Program-made: the position numbers and the translations under genes
Shown: positions 16,322-23,925 of the stretch, one piece after another
Numbering within the stretch: the first letter of the stretch is position 1
Layout of the letters: every line of letters starts with the position of its first letter
From: Actinacidiphila paucisporea
Lineage (GTDB): Bacteria > Actinomycetota > Actinomycetes > Streptomycetales > Streptomycetaceae
DNA length: 64,000 bases
Assembly (NCBI RefSeq): GCF_900142575.1
Contig: NZ_FRBI01000007.1
Span: 124,001 to 188,000, forward strand
Direction of reading: 5' to 3'
Notes under the pieces: generated by a model
What the model saw: only the letters and a program-made list of their open reading frames with translations
What the model was told of the DNA's origin: nothing
Databases searched by the model: none

Positions 16322-17289
16322 CGCTCTCATACGAAGCGGTGACCGCGCGGCGCACGCTGCACGTGGTGTCGGCGGACGGAACCCGCGTCCATGTTGAGGA
16401 ATTCGGCCGCGCCGACGGGCCGGCCGTCGTCCTGGCACACGGCTGGACGTGCTCGACCCTCTTCTGGGCGCCGGTGATACGGCTGCTCTCGTCCGATTTC
16501 CGGGTGATCGCCTACGACCAGCGAGGTCACGGTCGCAGCGCGGCTCCGCTCACCCGCACGGGTTACGGCACCGCTGTGCTGGCCGATGATCTGGAAGCCG
16601 TACTGGAAGCGGTGCCCCCGGAGGGTGAACGGGCGGTGTTGGTCGGGCACTCCATGGGCGGTATGACGATCATGGCGGCGTTCGGGCGGGCGGCCGTCAC
16701 CAGCCGTACGGCCGCGGTGCTGCTGGCGAGCACCGGCAGCGGGCGGCTGCTCGGTTCGACCGAGGTGCTGCCGCCGCGGTTCTCGTCCCGGTGGCTGCGG
16801 CGGTTCTTTCACCGGCAGCTGCTGGTCTCGCGGCTGCCGCTCGGGCCGATCACCCCGATGTCGCGCAAGGCCTTCGCCTACGGCGTCCTGGGGGCCGCTG
16901 CGACCAGGGAGCAGGCGGCCTTCACCGCGCGGATCGTGCACGCCTGCAAAGCCAGGCAGCGGGCCGCGTGGGGGCGGGTGCTTGCCGTTCTCGACCTGGA
17001 CACCGAGATCGCCGCGCTGGACGTGCCCACCGCCGTGCTGGTGGGCACGCATGACAAGCTCACGCCGAAAGTGCACGCCCGCGAGATGGCGAAGGTGCTG
17101 CCGCGCTGCGTGGGCCTGACCGAACTGCCCGGGCTCGGCCATATGACGCCGATCGAGGACCCGGAGGCGGTGGCGTCCGTCATACGTGAGCTGGCCGCCG
17201 CCCACGCAGTGCCGTCCACCGAGGTTGACGCCGATGTCGACGCCGTCGCCGGACAGGGTGACGCCGTAGTCGAGGAGAAGAGCGCATGA
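16318..17289 (+). CDS. Alpha/beta-hydrolase
   Basis: The 323-aa hydrolase has HGWTCS (residues 41-46) forming the oxyanion hole, the nucleophile elbow GHSMGGM with Ser112, AYDQRGHGRS (65-74), a VGTHDKLTP aspartate and a C-terminal GLGHM histidine, completing a Ser-Asp-His triad. It is coupled by 4-base overlaps both to the monooxygenase before it and the SDR after it. In that position it is most simply an esterase or lactonase acting on the Baeyer-Villiger product. It ends with an unusual Asp/Val-rich tail (VDADVDAVAGQGDAVVEEKS). Confidence 0.9.
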   Translation: MTLSYEAVTARRTLHVVSADGTRVHVEEFGRADGPAVVLAHGWTCSTLFWAPVIRLLSSDFRVIAYDQRGHGRSAAPLTRTGYGTAVLADDLEAVLEAVPPEGERAVLVGHSMGGMTIMAAFGRAAVTSRTAAVLLASTGSGRLLGSTEVLPPRFSSRWLRRFFHRQLLVSRLPLGPITPMSRKAFAYGVLGAAATREQAAFTARIVHACKARQRAAWGRVLAVLDLDTEIAALDVPTAVLVGTHDKLTPKVHAREMAKVLPRCVGLTELPGLGHMTPIEDPEAVASVIRELAAAHAVPSTEVDADVDAVAGQGDAVVEEKSA

Positions 17290-18188
17290 GCCGGTCATCG
17301 GTACAGGGTCAGGTCGTGGTGGTGACAGGCGCCGCCCGCGGGGTGGGCGAGTTGCTGGCCCGCAAGCTCGCCGCGCGCGGCGCGCGGCTGGCCCTGGTCG
17401 GGCTGGAGCCGGACGAGCTCAAGCAGGTCACCGCGTCGCTGGGCGGCGACGCCGCCTGCTGGACCGCGGACGTCACCGACCGGGCCGCCATGGCCCGGGT
17501 CGCCGCCGAAGTGGTCACGCAATTCGGCCGGATCGACGTCGTCGTCGCCAACGCCGGTGTGGCGACGGGCGGTCCGTTCCTCGAGTCCGACCCCGACGCC
17601 TTCGACCGCGTCATCCAGGTCAACCTGCTGGGCAGTATCGCCACCGCCCGCGCCTTTCTGCCGGCGCTGCTCGAATCGCGCGGCTACCTGCTGCAGATCG
17701 CCTCGCTCGCTGCGATCACCCCCGCGCCGATGATGGCGGCCTACTGCGCGAGCAAGTCGGGCGTGGAGGCCTTCGCGCACAGCCTGCGCGCGGAAGTCGG
17801 CCACCACGGCGTGGCAGTGGGCGTCGGATATCTCAGCTGGACCGACACCGACATGGTGCGCGGCGCCGACGAGGACGACGTCCTGCGGGAGTTGCGCGCA
17901 CGGCTGCCGTGGCCGGCCAACCGCACCTATCCGCTGGAGCCGGCGGTGGAGCGCATCGCGGCGGGTATCGCGCGGCGTTCGCCGCACGTCTATGCCCAGT
18001 GGTGGCTGCGCGGCATGCAGTCGGTGCGGGGCGCGCTGCCGTCGGTCATCGGCGGGGCCCTCGGGCGGCGCGAAATGCGGCGGGCGGCGCCCGCGCTGGC
18101 CCGCAACGCGGGAATACACCGGGGTCTTGTCGGGCGGGGAGGTGCCGCCGACGAGTCGGCCCGCGCCGCCGGTCATCACGTTCTGTGA
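17286..18188 (+). CDS. Short-chain dehydrogenase/reductase
   Basis: The 300-aa SDR has the N-terminal cofactor motif TGAARGVG, NAGVATGGPF, a catalytic serine in LLQIASLAAITPAP and the YCASK Tyr-Lys pair. The C-terminal extension (LRGMQSVRGALPSVIGG and so on) is longer than in classical 250-aa SDRs and contains a basic, amphipathic stretch that could touch membrane lipid. It is the last gene of the monooxygenase-hydrolase-SDR operon. The order resembles the start of the mycobacterial mymA operon (monooxygenase, esterase, SDR), which acts on lipids, but this is an analogy only. Confidence 0.9.
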   Translation: MSRSSVQGQVVVVTGAARGVGELLARKLAARGARLALVGLEPDELKQVTASLGGDAACWTADVTDRAAMARVAAEVVTQFGRIDVVVANAGVATGGPFLESDPDAFDRVIQVNLLGSIATARAFLPALLESRGYLLQIASLAAITPAPMMAAYCASKSGVEAFAHSLRAEVGHHGVAVGVGYLSWTDTDMVRGADEDDVLRELRARLPWPANRTYPLEPAVERIAAGIARRSPHVYAQWWLRGMQSVRGALPSVIGGALGRREMRRAAPALARNAGIHRGLVGRGGAADESARAAGHHVL

Positions 18189-18305
18189 CGACAAAGTGCC
18201 GCTGACCTGGGGCGATTGGCAGTTGATTGCCCCAGGATGCGCTGGTTGTCACCCCATGTAAGTCTGGTCGAGGCCGCATCCCCACACACTCCAGGAGGAG
18301 TAATC

Positions 18306-18533
18306 ATGGGCGGTATGGACGACATCAGGAACAAGGCGAGCGAGTACGCCGACAAGGCCAAGACGGCCCGCCGTCAGGGCTCCGAGCAGGCCGACGAGGG
18401 CATGCAGCGCGCCGGGCAGGAAGCCCCGGAGCGCTCGGGCGGCCGTGTCGACGAGCCGGCTCAGCGAGGCCAGGAGCGGGCTCGCCGGATGGGCGAGGAC
18501 TCGAACGACGAGCCCCAGGACGACTGGAGCTGA
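18306..18533 (+). CDS. Small hydrophilic protein, MT0933-antitoxin-like
   Basis: The 75-aa, highly charged protein, MGGMDDIRNKASEYADKAKT then ARRQGSEQADEGMQRAGQEA, has no hydrophobic core and is rich in Lys, Glu, Gln and Gly. The DDIRNKA...GSEQADEG..RAG spacing recalls the MT0933/Rv0909-like 'antitoxin' family and CsbD-like stress proteins; neither match is certain. AGGAGGAGT lies 5 bases before the ATG, an unusually strong ribosome-binding site, which suggests abundant expression. No toxin gene is next to it. A strong terminator follows. Confidence 0.65.
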   Translation: MGGMDDIRNKASEYADKAKTARRQGSEQADEGMQRAGQEAPERSGGRVDEPAQRGQERARRMGEDSNDEPQDDWS

Positions 18534-18575
18534 CGTCGCGCCTCGAGATAGTCGCGCGAATACCGTGACACAGGG

Positions 18576-18605
18576 AAGGGGCGCCCCTCGGGGCGCCCCT
18601 TCTTC
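18576..18605. terminator. Strong GC hairpin terminator, probably bidirectional
   Basis: AAGGGGCGCCCC (18576-18587) is followed after a 2-base turn by its exact complement GGGGCGCCCCTT (18590-18601) and TCTTCG. It lies between the small-protein gene and the convergent endonuclease V gene. Confidence 0.8.
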
Positions 18606-18629
18606 GCTGTCCGGCTCGTGGCGCCCGGT

Positions 18630-19337
18630 CTAGAGCGTGATCGCGCGCAGGCGTTCGCGGCTGAGGTGGTCGGCCCTGCGGGTGGTCTCCGGAAGCCGGT
18701 ATCGGGGGGCGAGCCGGAGGGTATGGGCGCAGGCGTGGTCCAGGCTGATCGCGTGGCCCACCGAGACGAACACCGGTTTGACGCCCGGTTGTGTGCGCAG
18801 CACCCGGCCCACCACCTCGTCGTCGTCCGACGTCAACGCGGCGCCGTAGCCGCGCTCTTCGCCGACCTCCTGGTGGCCGAAGACGAACGGGGTCTTCGCG
18901 ACGCCGAAGCACGGAAGTCCGGTCAGCACGCCCAGCTGCACCGCCAGGCCTGCCCGGCGGGGATGTGCGACGCCGTAGCCGTCGCACACCAGAAGGTCCG
19001 GTCCGCACGTCAGCTTCTCCAGCGCCGCCATGACCGGGGGCAGTTCGCGGAATGCCAGCAGACCCGGTACGTACGGGAAGGTCACCGTCCCCTCGACCAG
19101 CGCGACCTCGACAGTCTCCAGCGTCGTCGCGTCCAGAACCACGGCCGCCGCCACGAGGGCGTCGCCTTGCCTGGCGTAGGAGACGTCCACGCCCGCAACC
19201 AGCCGTACATTGCCGGGCGCCGGGCCCGGCGAGGTCAGATCCGCCAGACCGCGCATCCGCTCCTGCTCGGCCAAGGCCTCGTCCACCGAACGCGGCCAGG
19301 CGGCCCGTGCCCTGCTGCCGCTGCCGTGAGTGTCCAT
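18630..19337 (-). CDS. nfi: Endonuclease V (deoxyinosine 3' endonuclease)
   Basis: The 235-aa protein contains the endonuclease V core: VAGVDVSYARQGD with the first metal-binding Asp, FPYVPGLLAFRELPPVMAAL (DNA/inosine pocket with Tyr and Glu), LLVCDGYGVAHPRRAGLAVQ with the second catalytic Asp, and GVAKTPFVFG. It nicks DNA one base 3' of deoxyinosine, repairing deaminated adenine. The ATG at 19337 gives an N-terminus about 10-15 residues longer than minimal family members. It is monocistronic, tail to tail with the small hydrophilic protein gene. Confidence 0.93.
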   Translation of the reverse strand: MDTHGSGSRARAAWPRSVDEALAEQERMRGLADLTSPGPAPGNVRLVAGVDVSYARQGDALVAAAVVLDATTLETVEVALVEGTVTFPYVPGLLAFRELPPVMAALEKLTCGPDLLVCDGYGVAHPRRAGLAVQLGVLTGLPCFGVAKTPFVFGHQEVGEERGYGAALTSDDDEVVGRVLRTQPGVKPVFVSVGHAISLDHACAHTLRLAPRYRLPETTRRADHLSRERLRAITL

Positions 19338-19394
19338 TGCGAGGAGGCTGCCACGTCCGCGGTGCGACCGGCAGGCCGGGGTGCGAGGACGGCC

Positions 19395-22300
19395 TCAGAG
19401 CGGCGTCGCGGGCGGGCGCGGGGGAAGTGGCGGCCGGGCGCGGTCGGGACGGGTGGAGAGGTCCGGAGGGGTGGCCGCGGGGTGCTGGGAGAGGAGGGTC
19501 AGGGCGGTGCGTACGGCGACGTCGAGTTGGCCGTGGCGGCCCTCAGCCCAGTCCAGCGGCGTACGCAGGCACTCGATGTCGGGTGCGACCCCGTGGTTCT
19601 CCACCGACCAGCCGTAGGCGTCGAACCAGGCGGCGTTCATCGGCACCGTGATCACGGTGCCGTCGCCCAGGCGGTGGCGGCCGGTCATGCCGACGACGCC
19701 GCCCCAGGTGCGCAGGCCCACCACGGGGCCGAGGCCGAGGAGTTTGAACGCCGCGGTGATCATGTCGCCGTCGGAGGAGGTGGCTTCGTCGGCAATGGCG
19801 ACGATCGGGCCCCGTGGTGCGTTGCTCGCGTACGAGACGGGTTGGGCGTTGCGGGTGAGGTCCCAGCCCAGGACCGTGCGAGTGAGCTTCTCGATGACCA
19901 GTTCGCTGATGTTGCCGCCCGCATTGCCGCGGACGTCCACCAGCAGGGCGTCGTAGGCGACCTCCTTGCGCAGGTCGCGGTTGAACTGCGCCCAGCCGGA
20001 GCCGCCCAGGTCCGGGATGTGCAGATAGCCGCACCGGCCGCCGCTGAGCCGGCGCACGACCTTGCGGCGTTTGGCGACCCAGTGCTGGTAGCGCAGCGGG
20101 CGGTCGTCGATGAGTGGGACGACGGCCACCCGGCGGGGTGCGCCGCGGCCGCCCGGCGGGCGGAAGGTCAGCTCCACGGTGGTGCCGCCGGCGCCCGCGA
20201 GCAGCGGGAAGGGGCCCGCGTGCGGGTCCACCGGGCGGCCGTCGACGTGGGTGAGGACGGCTCCTTCGCGGATGCCGGTGCCCGCCAGCGGGGAGCGGGC
20301 CTTGGAGTCCGACGACTCGCCCGGCAGAATGCGGACCACCGTCCAGGTGCCGTCCTTGTTGTGCTGGAAGTCGGCGCCGAGCAGGCCGATGGGGCGCTGG
20401 TAGTGCGGCGGCCCTTCGTTGCGGCGGGCGGCGGCGACATAGGCGTGGGACGTGCCCAGTTCGCCCAGCACTTCGCGGAGCAGGTCGGCGAACTCGTCCG
20501 GCGTGGCCACCCGGTCCACCAGCGGGCGGTACTGGTCAAGGACGGCCGGCCAGTCCACGCCGCACATGTCCGGCGCCCAGAAGTAGTCGCGGGTCAGGCG
20601 GCCCGCCTCGGCATAGGACTGCCGCCATTCGGCGCCGGGGTCGACCTCGTGCAGGATGCGGCGCATGTCGACATAGACGGTGGTGTCGTCGTCACCGCGT
20701 TCGTTGGCGGGCAGCACCGCCAGTTCGGCTTCGTCATATACCGCGAGCCGGCGGCCGTCACCGCTGACGGAATACCAGTCCATGTGGTGGACCAGCTCGG
20801 TCTTCTTGGACTTGCCGAGGTTGAAGAACTCCAGGCTCGGGCGGGAGGAGGGGTCGGTGGGATTGACGAACGTCTCGCCGAGGGCGCCGGAGATCGGCCA
20901 GCGCATCCAGACCAGGCCGCCCTGCACCGGTTCGAGTGACGAGTACTTCGACGCGGGCACGGGGAAGGGCGTCACCCGGCTGGGCAGGCCCTCCGCCTCG
21001 ACGACGACCGGGCCGTCACTGTCGCCGCCGCTCTCGCCCGGGTCGAGGCCGCTGCCGCTGGCGCTGCCGACCGGGCCGCCGTCGACGGGCAGGGCGAAGG
21101 GGGACGGCGTGGCCGAGTTGAGCGGCACGAGATACGGGCGGCAGCCGAGCGGGAACGACAGGTCGCCGGTATGGACGTCGTACACCGGGTCGAAACCGCG
21201 CCAGGACAGGAAGGCCAGATAGCGGCCGTCGCGGGTGAAGACCGGCTGCTCGTCCTCGAAGCGCCCGTTGGTGACGTCGATGATCGTGTGGTCGGACAAT
21301 CGGGCGATCTTGATGGAGCGCAGGGAGCGGCCGACGCCGGGATGGGACCAGGTCAGCCACGCCGAGTCGGGGGAGAAGGCGAGGTCGCGGACCGGCCCGT
21401 TGGTGGAGCGGATCAGCTCCTTCACCGTGCCGGGCGGGTTCTGCTCCTCAAAGGTGACGTCCGCGGTGCCGGGGTCCGTGTCGTCGTAGCGGGTCGCGCC
21501 GCCCCCGTCGGAATTCGCGTCGGTAGCCACGCCGGTGGTCACCAGCAGCAGGCCGCCGTCGTTCGACGCGACCGCCAGGGTGCCGCCGTCGGGTGACGAC
21601 ACCAGTTCCAGTACGCGGCCCAGGCGGCCCACCGCCAGACGGGTGACCGCGTCGGAACTGTCGCCGGGTGGCGGGCCGCTGTCTCCGCCGCCGGCGGCGG
21701 CGAGGGTGACGGCGCCGTCGACGTAGGCCACCCGGGTGGAACCGGTTCTGATCATGTGGTCATCGCCCGCCGGAATACGATGATCGCCCGCTTTCGTATG
21801 ATCATCGCCCGCCGGAATATGATCATCGCCCCCCGCCGTACGCGACCGCGCGCTGCCCACCGGAACCGCACCCGCCCCCGCACCCGCCCCCGCACCCGCC
21901 CCCGCACTCGCCCCCGCGCCCGCGTCCGCCGGGGCGCCGGACGGCTCGACGGAGTCCGGAGCAGCGTCCACGACGGCGGCCGCCGCGGCCGCCTCTGCGG
22001 CCGTCTCCGGGCCGCGGCTGAGGGCGCGGGAGGCGCGGCCCGGGAGGGGGGCAAGCTCGATGCCGTCCTCACCCTCGGCGTCGGTGACGTAGCCGACGAG
22101 GCCGGTGTCGCCCAGCATCGCGGGCAGCCGCACCCGGGCGCCCGCGTCGTCGGCGATGGTGCGGGCCGGCCCGTCGCGGTGGGTGAGCCAGTACAGGCTG
22201 CCGCGTACGCATACAGCGCTGGCGCGACCGGACGGGTCGATGGCCAGGCCGTCGAGGTTGGAGGCCGCCGGCACCTGATACCGGCGGCGGCCGCTGCGGG

Positions 22301-23147
22301 CGCCGCCCAGGCGCATGTCGAGGCGGCGCGGGACGGCGTCGGCCGAGGCCAGGTCCTCGACCAGCCACAGGTCGCCCGCGCACTGGTAGACGACACGCTC
22401 GCCGTCGGTGGCCGCATTGCGGGCGTAGAAGTCGGCGTGGTCGGTGTGGCGGCGCAGGTCGGTGCCGTCGGGGAGGCAGGAGTAGAGGTTGCCGATGCCC
22501 TCGTGGTCGGACAGGAAAGCGATCCGGCCGGCCACGAACATCGGCGACGCGAGGTGCCCGTCGATGTCCGGCACCAGGCGCTCACCGTGCAGCCACAGCC
22601 GTCCGGTCGCGCCGCCGCGGTAGCGCTTCCACGCGTGCGGTTCGTGCGGCGGCGTGCCCGTCAGCAGCAGGGTGCGGCGCTCGCCGCCGGCGTCGTCGTC
22701 GCGCACGGCGATGTCCGACACCGGCCCCCAGGGCAGCGGTCCGCCGGGGCCGCACTCGACCGGCACGCTGTGCGCCCAGGTGAAGTAGGAGAACGGCTGC
22801 CCGTGGGAGGAGACCGCCAGTACGTGGCCGTCGGGAGTCCATGAGCACACCCGTGTGTCGGCGCTGCCCCAGTACGTCAGCCGGCGTGCGGTGCCGCCGT
22901 CGGACGGCACCAGATACACCTCAGGGTCCAGGCTCCGCCAGGTCGTGAAGGCGATCGTCGCCCCATCGGGTGACAGCCGCGGCGGCCCGACCCGCGTACG
23001 GTCGGCCGTCACCCGCCACGCACGCCCGGGGGAGCCGCCCGGCGGCCCCAGCGGGGCCACCCAGAGGTCGTCCTCCGCGGCGAAGCAGAGCATGTCGCCG
23101 TGCAGGTGCGGAAACCGTAGGTACGCGCCGTCGCTCACTCCACCCAT
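19395..23147 (-). CDS. Tricorn-type protease (S41 family)
   Basis: The protein is about 1250 aa. The N-terminal two thirds are six- and seven-bladed beta-propeller repeats (YLRFPHLHGDMLCFAAEDDL, then TPDGHVLAVSSHG and DGRYLAFLSWRGFDPVYDV). A C1 domain, a PDZ domain (GIREGAVLTHVDGRPVDPHA) and an S41 peptidase domain follow. The catalytic serine sits in DEATSSDGDMI, followed by GLRTWGGVVGMTGRH and a C-terminal VENHGVAPDIE. Tricorn degrades oligopeptides downstream of the proteasome. An Ala-Gly and Gly-Asp-Asp-His repeat insert breaks the propeller region (see separate entry). Start: ATG 23147, or GTG 23138 (VSDGAYLRF), which resembles homologue N-termini. Confidence 0.88.
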   Translation of the reverse strand: MGGVSDGAYLRFPHLHGDMLCFAAEDDLWVAPLGPPGGSPGRAWRVTADRTRVGPPRLSPDGATIAFTTWRSLDPEVYLVPSDGGTARRLTYWGSADTRVCSWTPDGHVLAVSSHGQPFSYFTWAHSVPVECGPGGPLPWGPVSDIAVRDDDAGGERRTLLLTGTPPHEPHAWKRYRGGATGRLWLHGERLVPDIDGHLASPMFVAGRIAFLSDHEGIGNLYSCLPDGTDLRRHTDHADFYARNAATDGERVVYQCAGDLWLVEDLASADAVPRRLDMRLGGARSGRRRYQVPAASNLDGLAIDPSGRASAVCVRGSLYWLTHRDGPARTIADDAGARVRLPAMLGDTGLVGYVTDAEGEDGIELAPLPGRASRALSRGPETAAEAAAAAAVVDAAPDSVEPSGAPADAGAGASAGAGAGAGAGAGAVPVGSARSRTAGGDDHIPAGDDHTKAGDHRIPAGDDHMIRTGSTRVAYVDGAVTLAAAGGGDSGPPPGDSSDAVTRLAVGRLGRVLELVSSPDGGTLAVASNDGGLLLVTTGVATDANSDGGGATRYDDTDPGTADVTFEEQNPPGTVKELIRSTNGPVRDLAFSPDSAWLTWSHPGVGRSLRSIKIARLSDHTIIDVTNGRFEDEQPVFTRDGRYLAFLSWRGFDPVYDVHTGDLSFPLGCRPYLVPLNSATPSPFALPVDGGPVGSASGSGLDPGESGGDSDGPVVVEAEGLPSRVTPFPVPASKYSSLEPVQGGLVWMRWPISGALGETFVNPTDPSSRPSLEFFNLGKSKKTELVHHMDWYSVSGDGRRLAVYDEAELAVLPANERGDDDTTVYVDMRRILHEVDPGAEWRQSYAEAGRLTRDYFWAPDMCGVDWPAVLDQYRPLVDRVATPDEFADLLREVLGELGTSHAYVAAARRNEGPPHYQRPIGLLGADFQHNKDGTWTVVRILPGESSDSKARSPLAGTGIREGAVLTHVDGRPVDPHAGPFPLLAGAGGTTVELTFRPPGGRGAPRRVAVVPLIDDRPLRYQHWVAKRRKVVRRLSGGRCGYLHIPDLGGSGWAQFNRDLRKEVAYDALLVDVRGNAGGNISELVIEKLTRTVLGWDLTRNAQPVSYASNAPRGPIVAIADEATSSDGDMITAAFKLLGLGPVVGLRTWGGVVGMTGRHRLGDGTVITVPMNAAWFDAYGWSVENHGVAPDIECLRTPLDWAEGRHGQLDVAVRTALTLLSQHPAATPPDLSTRPDRARPPLPPRPPATPL
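21755..21920 (-). repeat. In-frame tandem repeats inside the tricorn gene
   Basis: Two adjacent repeat arrays keep the reading frame. Around 21755-21838 there are four units of 21 bases (core ATCATCGCCCGCCGG) that encode a 7-residue GDDHIPA-like repeat on the minus strand. Around 21860-21920 there are units of 12 bases (GCCCCCGCACCC) that encode an Ala-Gly run. Both lengths are multiples of three, as expected for tolerated slippage in a surface loop of the propeller domain. Confidence 0.8.
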
Positions 23148-23287
23148 GTTTCGGGGCGCCCGCACGGCCAGCAACTTTTCACTCCCGTGCGCCCCCGAAG
23201 TGCCTCGGCGCACCCGGGCGGCCGCCGGGGCGTACGGTCCCGGGGAGGTGCGGGTGATCGGCGGCGGGCCTGTGGCGGGGAGGCGGG

Positions 23288-23791
23288 GTGCGGGGAGTGG
23301 AAGCGGGGGTCATTGCGACGCGGCGGCTGACGCTGGTGCCGTTGGCGGCGCAATATGCCGAGGAAATGGCCGAGGTGCTGGGCGACCCGGACCTGCACGC
23401 CTTCATCGGCGGTGCGCCGCGGACCGCGCAGGAGTTGCGGGCGCGGTACGAGCGGTTGGCCGCCGGGTCGGGGGAGCCCGGGGTGTCGTGGTGCAACTGG
23501 GTGGTGCGGCTGAATTCCGCGGATCGTCTGACCGGGACGGTGCAGGCGACGGTCGCCGGTGGGCAGGCGGAGATCGCGTGGGTGGTGGGAAGGCCGTGGC
23601 AAGGCCGAGGGATCGCGACCGAGGCCGCGCGTGGGCTGGTCGGGTGGCTCGGCGAGCAGGGGGTGGCGGCGGTGGTCGCGCACGTTCACCCCGATCACCG
23701 GGCGTCCGCCGCGGTGGCCGCGGCGGCGGGGCTCACCGCCACGGACGAGTGGCACGACGGTGAGATGAGATGGCGGTTGATCATCCGATGA
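23288..23791 (+). CDS. GNAT-family N-acetyltransferase
   Basis: The 167-aa RimL-like acetyltransferase begins VIATRRLTLVPLAAQYAEEM and has the acetyl-CoA-binding motif WVVGRPWQGRGIATEAARGL, then VVAHVHPDHRASAAVAAAAG, where the conserved Asn of many GNATs is His. Two GTG starts (23288 and 23297) are possible; both follow a GGGG-rich stretch. It is divergent from the tricorn gene with a 140-base spacer. The substrate is unknown. Confidence 0.82.
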   Translation: MRGVEAGVIATRRLTLVPLAAQYAEEMAEVLGDPDLHAFIGGAPRTAQELRARYERLAAGSGEPGVSWCNWVVRLNSADRLTGTVQATVAGGQAEIAWVVGRPWQGRGIATEAARGLVGWLGEQGVAAVVAHVHPDHRASAAVAAAAGLTATDEWHDGEMRWRLIIR

Positions 23792-23925
23792 GCCGGGCGC
23801 CTGCGGGCGGTGGCAGCAGCCCGGGAGCGCGTGCAGGGGCACTGACCTGGCGGGGGTGGCTCGCGTAACGTGCATTACCACCGAGTAGGTCGTGGGTAAT
23901 GGGCGCGGGAGCAGGAGGCGGGCGG

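Noticed and set aside
18618-20939. 773-codon plus-strand frame across endonuclease V and the tricorn gene
   Set aside because: Antisense to two confidently identified enzymes; no domain is visible.
23899-23925. Upstream start (MGAGAGGGR) for the FAD dehydrogenase
   Set aside because: The AGGAGG at 23913-23918 sits correctly for ATG 23926, and the extra residues are Gly-rich with no function.
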